DNA of 53,503 nucleotides, from the NCBI GenBank assembly GCA_946408355.1, contig CAMJRX010000015.1:1-53503 (forward strand), given 5' to 3'. Under the pieces are notes generated by a model that saw only the letters and a program-made list of their open reading frames with translations, searched no databases and was not told the DNA's origin. This DNA comes from an uncultured Selenomonadales bacterium. Its GTDB lineage: Bacteria > Bacillota > Negativicutes > Selenomonadales > Selenomonadaceae. Of the stretch, positions 25,401 to 33,799 are shown one piece after another (position 1 is the first letter of the stretch; each line of letters starts with the position of its first letter). Made by a program: the position numbers and the translations under genes.

Positions 25401-26819
25401 TTGGGAATCACGATGATTGCATTGAGCTTGGTGTTGCTGATATTTTTTGCGTATCGCGGCTACTCGATAATTTTTATTGCGCCGTTGTTTGCAGTAGTGG
25501 CGAGTATCGGTAGCGGACATGATCCAATGCCGGTCTTCAGCGAAATTTACATGACAAAGGCAGCGGAGTATGTCAAAACTTATTATCCCGTATTTTTATT
25601 GGGCGCGATATTCGCCAAAATCATGGAGGAAGGCGGCTTGGCGGCGTCGGTTGCAAATAAAATTGTCCAGACGCTCGGCAAGGAAAAAGCAATCCTAGCA
25701 ATATTAATCGGTTGTGGCGTGCTAACTTACGGCGGCTTAAGCGTGTTCGTCGTGGCATTCGTTATGTATCCATTCGCGGCGATTTTATTCAAAGAGGCGA
25801 ATTACGCCAAAAAACTTTTGCCGGGCTTGCTGTGGATGGGAATTTTTACTTACAGCATGGTCGCGATACCTGGCACTCCGCAAATTCAAAACATAATCCC
25901 GACGGCATATTTCGGAACAACGACTTGGGCAGGAATTGGATTAGGCTTAATCGGCGCGGCGTTGTATTTTGTAATGTCGTGGGGCTGGGTGAGTTATCGC
26001 GCTAAAAAATTGCGGGCGGCTGGCGAAGGTTACGGCACTAATTTAAAAAACGAGCCGGAAGTTTCCTCTGCAGACGATTTGCCCGATTGGAAATTGTCCT
26101 CAATCCCGCTGGTTATGGTTATCGTGCTGAACTTGATTATCAGTAATCCGTTCAATTGGAGCTGGGCTTATCACTGGGATCAAAGCAGTTTAGACAGCAT
26201 GGCTCCGTTGAATTTAAGTTTGTTAGCTGGGAGCGTTGGCAAAGTTCAAGCGATTTGGTCGATTAACGCGGCGTTGATTATAAGCTGTATAGTTGCGGCG
26301 ATTATCGGCAGGAAATGTTTGGCTCCAAAGGGCGGCGTAGTTCACCCGATAAACACTGGCGCGGTCGGTTCTATGGCGGCGATTTTGAACGTTGCCTCGT
26401 GCTATGCGTTCGGTTGTGTCGTCGCGGCAGTTCCGGCTTTTGAGATGATTAAAGAGGCTCTACTGAACGTTTCAATCGGCGACGGTCCTTTAGGTTCGGC
26501 AGTTATAACGACAATGATTATGTGCGGTATAACCGGTTCAGCGTCGGGCGGCGAAACGATTGCGCTCGGTATGCTCGGCGAACAATGGCTCGCTATGGCT
26601 AATCAAATCGGCATGAGCCCTGAAGTTTTGCACAGAATAGTTGCACTTGCCTCTGAATGTATCGACACGCCGCCGCATTCGGGCGCATTGATAACTTTAA
26701 TGGCGGTCTGCGGCTTGAGCCATAAAGAATCTTACTACGACGTATTTGTTTTAACTTTGCTTAAAACTTCGGTCGCATTTATCTGCTTAGCAATTTTCGC
26801 CGTGACTGGCATTATCTAA
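25401..26819 (+). CDS. GntP-family permease
   Basis: TTG at 25401 has GAGGTGG 6 bases upstream; ATG at 25413 is the alternative. The 472-residue product has about 12-13 hydrophobic segments and the GntP-type features LLGAIFAKIMEEGGLAASVA, YGGLSVFVVAFVMYPFAAIL, IPGTPQIQNIIPTAYFGTTT and ITGSASGGETIALGMLGEQW, plus HRIVALASECIDTPPHSGAL. Members take up gluconate, citrate, hydroxybutyrate or other organic acids with protons. The substrate cannot be told from sequence. It stands alone between two terminators. Confidence 0.88.
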   Translation: MGITMIALSLVLLIFFAYRGYSIIFIAPLFAVVASIGSGHDPMPVFSEIYMTKAAEYVKTYYPVFLLGAIFAKIMEEGGLAASVANKIVQTLGKEKAILAILIGCGVLTYGGLSVFVVAFVMYPFAAILFKEANYAKKLLPGLLWMGIFTYSMVAIPGTPQIQNIIPTAYFGTTTWAGIGLGLIGAALYFVMSWGWVSYRAKKLRAAGEGYGTNLKNEPEVSSADDLPDWKLSSIPLVMVIVLNLIISNPFNWSWAYHWDQSSLDSMAPLNLSLLAGSVGKVQAIWSINAALIISCIVAAIIGRKCLAPKGGVVHPINTGAVGSMAAILNVASCYAFGCVVAAVPAFEMIKEALLNVSIGDGPLGSAVITTMIMCGITGSASGGETIALGMLGEQWLAMANQIGMSPEVLHRIVALASECIDTPPHSGALITLMAVCGLSHKESYYDVFVLTLLKTSVAFICLAIFAVTGII

Positions 26820-26842
26820 TTAAAAAATTGCCAACAAAAAAC

Positions 26843-26872
26843 TCCCGCCATTGTTGACGGGAATTTTTTTAT
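26843..26872. terminator. bidirectional terminator
   Basis: TCCCG(C)C pairs with G(A)CGGGA. T runs flank it on both strands, serving the permease and the convergent isomerase gene. Confidence 0.75.
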
Positions 26873-26889
26873 GTACTGCCGAAAAATTT

Positions 26890-27810
26890 TTACTTGTTAA
26901 GAAGTTCGCGTTTAATGCGGTCAAGAGCTTCAGGAGCTTGTTTATCCATTTTTTCGGGGAATCCGAAGTAGCTAACGCAAATGATGTTGTCGCCGCCGAC
27001 TTTCGGAGCATCGGGTTTAAGTTGCTTGTTAGCAAAGTCCATTTCGCGGAGCGTCTCAAAAATGCCGTCGAAGTCAACTTCGCCCTCGCCCATAGCCGTA
27101 TGCTGATGAATTGTATAATCGGCTTTGCCGCGTCCATTGAGCCACGGCGGGTTGACGATATAGCGGCAGTCGATAGTTTGATTCCACGTGTCAGCCAACA
27201 GAACGTGAGTCAATTCATCGCCGGCATATTTAAGCATGTGACGAACGTCACCTTTGCCCTGATCGTAGAAGAAACCGTGACTTGCGCTGTAGACGTAACC
27301 GAGATTTTTAGAGCGGAAAGATTTTACAATGTCGCAAGTTTCGTCGTTGAGTTCGCAAAAGTCGTAGGGGTGCGATTGAATTTCGACGCGCAAGCCTTCA
27401 CGCTCGATAATCGGCAGAAGTTCTTCCATTGAGCGGAAAAACATTCCATTGCAAATTTCCTGCTGATTGGGGTCGCCGCTGAATTCGGTATTAATTACGG
27501 GAACGCCCATATTAACGGCGATTTCAATAATTTTCTTCCAGTTAGCGACGGCGTGTTGACGCTGCTCCTCAGTCGGACCAGACCAACGATAAACGACGAT
27601 AAACGACGAAATTTCAACGCCGGTTTCCTTGAGAGCCTTGCGATATTCCGCCTCGCACTCTTTGGAGAAAAGCGGGTGTTTATAGAACGGATTAATGCGC
27701 GGGTGCGGCGATTGCTCGATATATTTGTAACCCCAATCGGCAACCTTGTGCACGTAGTCATTGATGCTCATCTGCTTTGCCAGAACGTCAACGTCAAAAG
27801 CAATTTTCAT
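26890..27810 (-). CDS. sugar phosphate isomerase/epimerase (TIM barrel)
   Basis: ATG at 27810 follows AAAGGAGGG. The 306-residue protein has the xylose-isomerase-like barrel signs: MKIAFDVDVLAKQMSINDY, WGYKYIEQSPHPR, VEIQSHPYDFCE, and GEGEVDFDGIFETL with the metal-binding Glu near the end. It is probably an isomerase, epimerase or dehydratase of a sugar or cyclitol. It faces away from an AraC-type regulator with a shared 170-base promoter region, so it is the likely target of that regulator. Confidence 0.82.
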   Translation of the reverse strand: MKIAFDVDVLAKQMSINDYVHKVADWGYKYIEQSPHPRINPFYKHPLFSKECEAEYRKALKETGVEISSFIVVYRWSGPTEEQRQHAVANWKKIIEIAVNMGVPVINTEFSGDPNQQEICNGMFFRSMEELLPIIEREGLRVEIQSHPYDFCELNDETCDIVKSFRSKNLGYVYSASHGFFYDQGKGDVRHMLKYAGDELTHVLLADTWNQTIDCRYIVNPPWLNGRGKADYTIHQHTAMGEGEVDFDGIFETLREMDFANKQLKPDAPKVGGDNIICVSYFGFPEKMDKQAPEALDRIKRELLNK

Positions 27811-27846
27811 TTAAAAGCCCTCCTTTGATTAGTTCATGATAATGTA

Positions 27847-27875
27847 AAGTTACCATAACCCATAAACCTTGTCAA
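27847..27875 (-). promoter_or_regulatory. promoter of the isomerase gene
   Basis: On the minus strand TTGACA (27870-27875), a 17-base spacer and TAACTT (27847-27852), 37 bases before the start codon. Confidence 0.6.
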
Positions 27876-27920
27876 TACTTTTCAAGCTTGTTTGCAGTTT
27901 TTGCAAGAAAATAAGCAGGA

Positions 27921-27940
27921 TTTTACAATTTTGTGTAAAA
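27921..27940. promoter_or_regulatory. candidate operator before the AraC gene
   Basis: Perfect inverted repeat TTTTACA-N6-TGTAAAA directly upstream of a TATAAT (27942-27947) that would serve the AraC gene. This placement over the -35 region suggests repression or autoregulation. Confidence 0.5.
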
Positions 27941-27978
27941 GTATAATTCAATATCAACTTGAGAGCGAGGTATTGAAT

Positions 27979-28875
27979 ATGGCGGTCGTGTACTATAACA
28001 ATCAAAATTTTTCCGATAATCCTGTTGCCGAGCAAAAATTGAAACTCCTTTACGTTTGTCAAGCTGAAACAATTATTCCGACTGCCATGCACGCCCACGA
28101 TAATCTTTTGGAGTTGCAATATATCAGCGGCGGCAAAGCCCTTATCCGAATTGACGGGCACGCTTATCAAGTTCAAAAGGGCGATGTGGTAATTTACAAT
28201 GCAGGCGTTTTGCACGACGAATGCGCCGACGCGAATTTTGGCTTGTCCTTCTATAACTGCGCAATAAAACATTTTAAACTGCCCGCGTTGCCCGAAAATC
28301 ATTTCTTGCCGCATGACGTTAAGCCGATTTTGCACACGCAAGATAAAGCAAATTGTATAGAAACGATTTTCCGCGAACTTTTTGAGCAAGTCTCACAGAA
28401 AAAAATTTTCTCCGGCGCGATTTGTCATTATCTGCTGAATGCTTTGTTGGTAATTCTAATGGAGCAAATTCCGCACGAAAAGACCGCCAGACGCGATAAA
28501 TTTGACGAATCGTTCCGCAGGTGCAAAAAATTTATTGACGAACATTTTACCGAAAATATTTCCGTTGAGCAGATGAGCCAGATTGCAAATATGAGCGTCT
28601 CCGGTTTTTCGCATCACTTTAAAAAAATTTTGGGACTTGCGCCCTGCCAATATATTATTCGGCTTAAAATCGGCATGGGACAAAAACTTTTAATCGGCAC
28701 GGACAAAAGTATTACCGAAATTAGCATGGAGCTTGGTTACGATAACGTCAGCCACTTCAACAACCAATTTAAAAAATTTGTCGGAACATCGCCGCGCAGT
28801 TACAGGAAACTTTGGGTCGGCAACGAACAATTTAGAAACTTGAATCACATTTACAACGAGCTGATGAACAGCTGA
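27979..28875 (+). CDS. AraC-family transcription regulator
   Basis: ATG at 27979 follows GCGAGGTA; upstream in-frame codons lie in the promoter. The 298 residues comprise an N-terminal cupin (MHAHDNLLELQYISGGKALI, RIDGHAYQVQKGDVVIYNAG, LHDECAD) that binds an effector, and two C-terminal helix-turn-helix motifs (SVEQMSQIANMSVSGFSHHF and SITEISMELGYDNVSHFNNQ followed by FKKFVGTSPRSYRK). It probably controls the divergent isomerase gene and perhaps the cyclitol genes. The PHP phosphatase follows after 14 bases. Confidence 0.92.
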   Translation: MAVVYYNNQNFSDNPVAEQKLKLLYVCQAETIIPTAMHAHDNLLELQYISGGKALIRIDGHAYQVQKGDVVIYNAGVLHDECADANFGLSFYNCAIKHFKLPALPENHFLPHDVKPILHTQDKANCIETIFRELFEQVSQKKIFSGAICHYLLNALLVILMEQIPHEKTARRDKFDESFRRCKKFIDEHFTENISVEQMSQIANMSVSGFSHHFKKILGLAPCQYIIRLKIGMGQKLLIGTDKSITEISMELGYDNVSHFNNQFKKFVGTSPRSYRKLWVGNEQFRNLNHIYNELMNS

Positions 28876-28889
28876 GCGGAGGTAGACAA

Positions 28890-29663
28890 ATGATATTTGA
28901 TTCACATATGCACACGAAATTTTCTGCGGATTCGGAAATGTTAGCGTCGGAGACAATAGCTCAAGCGTCAAAGTTAAATTTAGGCGTGGTGTTTACGGAG
29001 CATTTTGATTACGGGCTTGAATTGAAAGGTAAAAAATTTTCCTTCGACCCTGCCGCTTATATGAACGATTATAAAAATCTGCGCGGCGATAAAATTCGTC
29101 TCGGCGTGGAAGTCGGTTTGCGGAAATTTGCGCGTGAGGCTAATGAAAAATTTATCGCGCAGGCTGACTTTGATTTAGTTATCGGTTCAATTCACCTTGT
29201 CGACGACATTGATATTTATTATCCGGATTTTTACGCTGATAAGGACAAGGCGACGGCTTACAAAAAATATTTTGGGCAAATGGCGACGGAGGCGGAAGTT
29301 GGCGACTATGACGTATTGGGGCATATCGATTATATTTGCCGTACCGCGCCCTATGACAATCCCGAAATTGATTATCCGACGTTTAGGGCGGAGATTGACG
29401 CGGTTTTAAAAATCGTCGTTGAGCGCGGAAAAGTTTTGGAGCTTAACACGCGACGTTTCGATAAAGTACGTGGTATTGAAGAGCTGGTGCCCGTTTATAA
29501 AAAATATCGTGAACTCGGCGGGCGATTCGTCACGCTAGGTTCAGACGCTCACAGAGTCGCGGCTATTGGCAATTATTTTAATCGCGCCTTAGATTTTGTC
29601 CGTGAACTCGATTTAAAGCTTGTAACTTTCTGCGAACGCAAGCTTGAGGAAATTAAGTTATGA
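28890..29663 (+). CDS. PHP-domain phosphatase (histidinol-phosphatase-like)
   Basis: ATG at 28890 follows GCGGAGG. The 257-residue protein is a PHP phosphoesterase: DSHMHTKFSADSEM with the first metal-binding His pair, VVFTEHFDYGLEL, LGVEVGLRK, DLVIGSIHLVDD, DVLGHIDYI and TLGSDAHRVAAIG. This set of His, Asp and Glu ligands matches HisJ/HisK-type histidinol-phosphatases, which finish histidine synthesis by dephosphorylating histidinol phosphate. No other his gene is present, so it could act on another phosphate ester. The stop overlaps the ATG of a truncated reductase copy. Confidence 0.85.
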   Translation: MIFDSHMHTKFSADSEMLASETIAQASKLNLGVVFTEHFDYGLELKGKKFSFDPAAYMNDYKNLRGDKIRLGVEVGLRKFAREANEKFIAQADFDLVIGSIHLVDDIDIYYPDFYADKDKATAYKKYFGQMATEAEVGDYDVLGHIDYICRTAPYDNPEIDYPTFRAEIDAVLKIVVERGKVLELNTRRFDKVRGIEELVPVYKKYRELGGRFVTLGSDAHRVAAIGNYFNRALDFVRELDLKLVTFCERKLEEIKL

Positions 29664-29815
29664 AAAATTTTTTATCTAAGCAACGGCAAGCGGGCTTTTA
29701 CTCGATTAGATTTAAATCGTCGGCGGGCAGATTAACTACTGCGCAACTTTTAACGATTCACGAGCTGGCAGAAAAATTCGGCGCGGGATTTATCCATTTA
29801 ACAAGTCGTCAAGAA
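29593..29815 (+). repeat. 223-bp tandem duplication, unit 1
   Basis: This unit (end of the PHP gene plus the first 52 codons of the reductase) is repeated at 29816-30038 at an offset of exactly 223 bases: ATG at 29660 versus 29883. The copies differ at roughly one base in ten, mostly at third codon positions, so the event is not recent or the copy was under selection. Confidence 0.85.
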
Positions 29816-29839
29816 ATTTTGTCCGTGAACTTGACTTGA
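29660..29839 (+). pseudogene. truncated duplicate of the reductase N-terminus
   Basis: ATG at 29660 starts the same protein as the gene at 29883 and stays collinear for about 52 codons (MKNFLSKQRQAGFYSIRFKS to HLTSRQE). It then crosses the duplication junction and ends after a few codons at TGA (29837-29839). Since 223 is not a multiple of three, the copy cannot read into the full gene. It has a ribosome binding site (GAGGAAATTA), so a 59-residue fragment may be made. Confidence 0.75.
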
Positions 29840-30038
29840 CGCCCGTGACTTTCTGCGGACGCAAGCTTGAGGAGATTACGTTATGAAAAATTTTTTATCT
29901 AAGCAACGGCAAGCGGGCTTTTACTCAATTAGATTTAAATCGTCGGCGGGCAGGTTAACCACTGCGCAACTTTTAACGATTCACGAATTGGCAGAAAAAT
30001 TTGGCGCGGGATTTATCCATTTAACGAGCCGGCAGGAA
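29816..30038 (+). repeat. 223-bp tandem duplication, unit 2
   Basis: Second unit of the duplication. It begins with a non-coding remnant of the PHP gene 3' end (TTTGTCCGTGAAC..., then CGCAAGCTTGAGGA) and continues into the intact reductase gene. Confidence 0.85.
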
Positions 30039-30698
30039 GTAGCAATTCCGTTTGTGCGTCAAGAGACTTTAACGGAGATAGAAAAAATCTGCGCGGCGAA
30101 TGACTTAGAAATATCGCCTCTGGGCAGGATTATGAAAATAGTTACGGCGTGTCAAGGCAAAGCAATTTGTCCGTCGGGGATAATTGATTCGCCCGCAATC
30201 GCCCGCGAAATTGAACGTCGACAGGGCGGGCGCGAACTGCCGAATAAAATTACTTGCTCGGTGACGGGTTGCCCGAATAATTGCATGAAAGTTAACTACA
30301 ACGACATTGGCATTAAGGGCGCAGTGGAGCCGCATTTTGTTGCAGATAATTGTATTTATTGCGGCGGTTGCGCTAAAATTTGTCCCGTCGGTGCGATTGA
30401 AGTTAATAAACAAACTTGGACGATTAACCGCAACAAATGCATTAACTGCGGGCGTTGCGTAAAAATTTGCAAGAAGGCGGCTCTGCGCGGCGCAATCGGC
30501 TACAAAATTTATTTGGCGGGTGAAATTCTTCCGCAGTTCATTGACAGCGAGGAAAATGTTTACAAAATTATAGACGCGACGTTAAATTATTTCGCTGAAC
30601 ACGCTAATCCCCGCGAACGCTTGAGCAAAATGTTTGAGCGGCTCGGCTCCCAAAATTTGACGCAAATATTGTTGTCTGATAAAATCTTGCCGAAATAA
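29883..30698 (+). CDS. siroheme/[4Fe-4S] reductase with two ferredoxin clusters (AsrC-like)
   Basis: ATG at 29883 follows GAGGAGATTA. The 271-residue protein has a nitrite/sulfite reductase ferredoxin-like half (SIRFKSSAGRLTTAQLLTIH, GAGFIHLTSRQEVAIPFV), the siroheme-[4Fe-4S] ligands C-x5-C (Cys90, Cys96) and C-x3-C (Cys130, Cys134), then two 4Fe-4S motifs (Cys157-160-163-167 and Cys186-189-192-196). This layout resembles AsrC, the catalytic subunit of anaerobic sulfite reductase, and short siroheme proteins of anaerobes. No asrA or asrB is adjacent, so electron donor and substrate are unknown. The CbiK-like chelatase at 6190 could be relevant for siroheme supply. Confidence 0.87.
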   Translation: MKNFLSKQRQAGFYSIRFKSSAGRLTTAQLLTIHELAEKFGAGFIHLTSRQEVAIPFVRQETLTEIEKICAANDLEISPLGRIMKIVTACQGKAICPSGIIDSPAIAREIERRQGGRELPNKITCSVTGCPNNCMKVNYNDIGIKGAVEPHFVADNCIYCGGCAKICPVGAIEVNKQTWTINRNKCINCGRCVKICKKAALRGAIGYKIYLAGEILPQFIDSEENVYKIIDATLNYFAEHANPRERLSKMFERLGSQNLTQILLSDKILPK

Positions 30699-30720
30699 TT
30701 TTTAAGGAGCTGGGATTTTA

Positions 30721-31716
30721 ATGCTTGAGCTTCAGTATCTAATCATATTGGTAATAGTTTTGGCATTGGTGTTCGACTTTATCAACGGCTTTCACGACAC
30801 GGCGAACGCCATAGCAACTTCAGTAAGCACACGCGCCCTTAATCCGAATCAAGCGACGATTATGGCGGCGTGCTTAAATTTTTTAGGGGCAATGGTTTCG
30901 ACGGGAGTGGCAAAAACTATCGGCGGCGATATTGTAAGTTTTCCCGGTCTTGTCGATGAAAAAATAATTATCGCGGCTTTGATAGGCGCAATCTTTTGGA
31001 ATTTATTCACGTGGCGAATCGGTTTGCCGTCGAGTTCATCTCATGCGCTGATTGGTGGTTTAATCGGCGCAGTTTTAATTTCCGTTGGTGTAGAAGGTTT
31101 GAATTTTTACGGCATAGGAAGAATTTTAGTCGCGCTTATCGCGTCGCCGGCAATCGCATTCCTCACGGGAATTATCATCATGAATATAATTTTTAGGCTG
31201 TTTGAAAATTTTCCGCCGCATTTTCTCAACGACAAGTTCCGCAAAATGCAAGTAGTTTCTGCGGCAATGATAGCATTTTCCAACGGCTCAAACGACGCGC
31301 AAAAGTCAATGGGCATAATAACGCTTGCATTATTCAGCGGCGGCTTCATTTCCGAGTTTGAAGTTCCTACTTATGTAAAAGTTCTGTGCGCGGCGGCAAT
31401 GGCATTGGGCACAGCAACGGGCGGTTGGCGCATAATAAAAACCGTCGGCGGCAAAATCTTTAAATTAGAGCCTCCGAGCGGCTTTGCGGCAGATTTAAAT
31501 TCGTCAACAGTAGTTTTCAGCGCGACGCTTTTAAACTTGCCCGTTTCGACGACGCACGTTGTATCAGGTTCGATAATGGGCGTGGGCACGGCTAAACGAG
31601 TAAACGCGGTGCATTGGGGCGTTGCTCAACAAATGGTCAAGGCGTGGGGAATAACAATCCCAATCACGGCGGCAATCGGCGCGTCGGCATTCTTTTTAGT
31701 CGAGGCAGTCTTTTAA
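30721..31716 (+). CDS. pit: PiT-family inorganic phosphate transporter
   Basis: ATG at 30721 follows AAGGAGC. The 331-residue protein has about ten hydrophobic segments and both PiT signature halves: FDFINGFHDTANAIATSVST with GLPSSSSHALIGG, and AFSNGSNDAQKSMGIITLAL with LPVSTTHVVSGSIMGVG. It imports phosphate (as metal-phosphate with protons or sodium). No phoU-like gene is adjacent. It converges on gdpP with a 7-base gap. Confidence 0.94.
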   Translation: MLELQYLIILVIVLALVFDFINGFHDTANAIATSVSTRALNPNQATIMAACLNFLGAMVSTGVAKTIGGDIVSFPGLVDEKIIIAALIGAIFWNLFTWRIGLPSSSSHALIGGLIGAVLISVGVEGLNFYGIGRILVALIASPAIAFLTGIIIMNIIFRLFENFPPHFLNDKFRKMQVVSAAMIAFSNGSNDAQKSMGIITLALFSGGFISEFEVPTYVKVLCAAAMALGTATGGWRIIKTVGGKIFKLEPPSGFAADLNSSTVVFSATLLNLPVSTTHVVSGSIMGVGTAKRVNAVHWGVAQQMVKAWGITIPITAAIGASAFFLVEAVF

Positions 31717-31723
31717 TTTTTAA

Positions 31724-33799
31724 TTATTTTATAGTTGGATTATCGGTTTCAGCAATGTAAGTTCGTGCCGCGTCAATGACAGCTTTTTTAAGCTCAAGAA
31801 TCGGTTTATTTTTAACTTGTGCACCAGCAACATTTTGATGACCACCGCCGCCGAATTTCTCCATAATAACTTGAACGTTTAAATCGCCACTGGAACGCGC
31901 ACTTATCCCGACAGTGTCATTTTTCATTTGGAACAGGATAATCGTCATACGTACGCCCTCAACCCTTAAAAGACCGTCAGCCGCTTGCCCTGCTATAGCT
32001 TGCACGTTCGGAATAATGTTATCAATGTAAGAAACGACTAGTCCGCCCTCGTAATACTCTGATTGCGCTTTAGTTTTGGCAAGAGAAACTGTCGTTTCGT
32101 AGTCCGATTTGAAAAGATAATTCACGACGACGGGATCCGCTCCGCTTCTGCGCAGATAAGCCGCCGCCTCAAAAGTTCTCGCGCCCGCTTGTATAGAAAA
32201 ATTTTTCGTGTCGACGACAATCCCCGAATAAAGCGCAGTCGCCGCCAATTTGCCAAGTTTAATTTTATCGTCAAAGTACATCAAAAGTTCCGTAACCATT
32301 TCGCACGTCGAACTAGAGCCAGGCTCCAAATAAGATATAGCGGGATTTTTAATCGTATTCTCGCTACGCCTGTGGTGGTCAATGACTACCACTTTTTTGA
32401 TTCGCTCAAGTAAATTCGGCGCGGCAACCAAATTCGGAATAAAAGTGTCAACGACAACCAACAGCGGCTCAATCGCAGTGGAAATGGAAACTTCATTTGC
32501 GCTAACGAATAAATCTTTATAATCCTCGTCCTTTTCAAGCAGGTCGATAATTTTTTCTACGCTGTCAAGCCAGTTGCTGAGGACGATATGCACGGGCTTA
32601 TTTAAATTCCGCGCCATAAGTGCGACGCCAACTGCCGCCCCGAATGCGTCATAATCTTCGCGGGTGTGCCCCATAATAAAAACTTCGTCCGCCGCTTTTA
32701 TTGTGTCGCGTATCGAATGGCTCATGACACGCGCCTTGACGCGGGTATTTCTTTCGACTGCCTTAGCTCGTCCGCCGAAGAATTGCATTTTGCCGTTACG
32801 ATTGACTGCTACTTGGTCTCCGCCGCGCGCTAATGCCAAATCTAATCCCGATTGCGCCTTAACGCCTAATTCGTTCATTGACTGTTCGGCGGAAGGTTTT
32901 TCAGCGACTGCTGCGCCCATTGATAACGTTACCGGCAACTGATTTTTGTTGACTAACTGCCGCACTTTATCCAGCACGACAAATTTTCTTTCAATCTCAA
33001 ATTCTAAGGCGCGACGCTCCAAAACTACCAAATATAAATCGCTCGATACTCGCCGCATAAAGCCCGCTAACGACGTTACCCACTCTTCCAAAATTTCACT
33101 GACTGACAACATTAACGAAGTTTTTTCTGCCTCGTTAAGCCCCTGCGTTACTTCGTCGTAGTTGTCAATTTGCACATAAATAATCGCCGTGCGACTGTTT
33201 GCATACTCAATCTTTAAATCCTCGTAAGGCGTGATTTCTCGCGCAAACAATACAATCATTCGCGAATAATCTTTGGTGGCTTGCAAGCGACGATATTTAA
33301 CTAAAAAGTGCCGATAAAATTCCTCAACCGTATTGTCTGCTGTTTTACGGCGTCGCAATGATTTAACGGGATATTCGCCCTCCATTTCTAAAGGTTTGCC
33401 GTCTTTGGGAACGAACGAAAGAATTTCTTTGGGCACAAGCCCTTCCCAAAACTCTTCAATGTCCATGCCCTGTTGAGGAACTACTTCCGCAAAATCCTGC
33501 ATGACGGAATTGCACCATTGAAGCCGCTCGGTTTCGTCTACAACCAATATTCCTTCCGGCAATTTCGTCATTGCGTAATACATCATGTCGTTAAAATTTC
33601 CTATGACATTTTCCGTGTATTCTTTAAATCTTTTTTCACGCTCAATTCGGCGCACGCGAGCAAACCAAATTAATAATACCCACGTCAAAAGCGAAATTGC
33701 GCCCAAAATTTTGTTGTATTGCGAAAGCGTCACGACCAATACCAACATTACGGATAAATTTATTACGGCGTCCGGCCACGCAGATAAAATTCTCGGCAT
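31724..33799 (-). CDS. gdpP: cyclic-di-AMP phosphodiesterase GdpP
   Basis: 691 residues with the GdpP order: two N-terminal membrane segments (INLSVMLVLVVTL, ILGAISLLTWVLLIWFA), a PAS-like domain (LPEGILVVDETERLQWCN), a degenerate GGDEF domain (SRTAIIYVQIDNYDEVTQGL), then DHH (MGHTREDYDAFGAAVG, VVIDHHRR) and DHHA1 (FGGGGHQNVAGAQV). It hydrolyses c-di-AMP to pApA, controlling potassium and wall homeostasis. It directly abuts the upstream yybS-like gene, as in Bacillus, but the usual rplI and dnaB downstream are absent; instead the phosphate transporter converges on it. Confidence 0.95.
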   Translation of the reverse strand: MPRILSAWPDAVINLSVMLVLVVTLSQYNKILGAISLLTWVLLIWFARVRRIEREKRFKEYTENVIGNFNDMMYYAMTKLPEGILVVDETERLQWCNSVMQDFAEVVPQQGMDIEEFWEGLVPKEILSFVPKDGKPLEMEGEYPVKSLRRRKTADNTVEEFYRHFLVKYRRLQATKDYSRMIVLFAREITPYEDLKIEYANSRTAIIYVQIDNYDEVTQGLNEAEKTSLMLSVSEILEEWVTSLAGFMRRVSSDLYLVVLERRALEFEIERKFVVLDKVRQLVNKNQLPVTLSMGAAVAEKPSAEQSMNELGVKAQSGLDLALARGGDQVAVNRNGKMQFFGGRAKAVERNTRVKARVMSHSIRDTIKAADEVFIMGHTREDYDAFGAAVGVALMARNLNKPVHIVLSNWLDSVEKIIDLLEKDEDYKDLFVSANEVSISTAIEPLLVVVDTFIPNLVAAPNLLERIKKVVVIDHHRRSENTIKNPAISYLEPGSSSTCEMVTELLMYFDDKIKLGKLAATALYSGIVVDTKNFSIQAGARTFEAAAYLRRSGADPVVVNYLFKSDYETTVSLAKTKAQSEYYEGGLVVSYIDNIIPNVQAIAGQAADGLLRVEGVRMTIILFQMKNDTVGISARSSGDLNVQVIMEKFGGGGHQNVAGAQVKNKPILELKKAVIDAARTYIAETDNPTIK

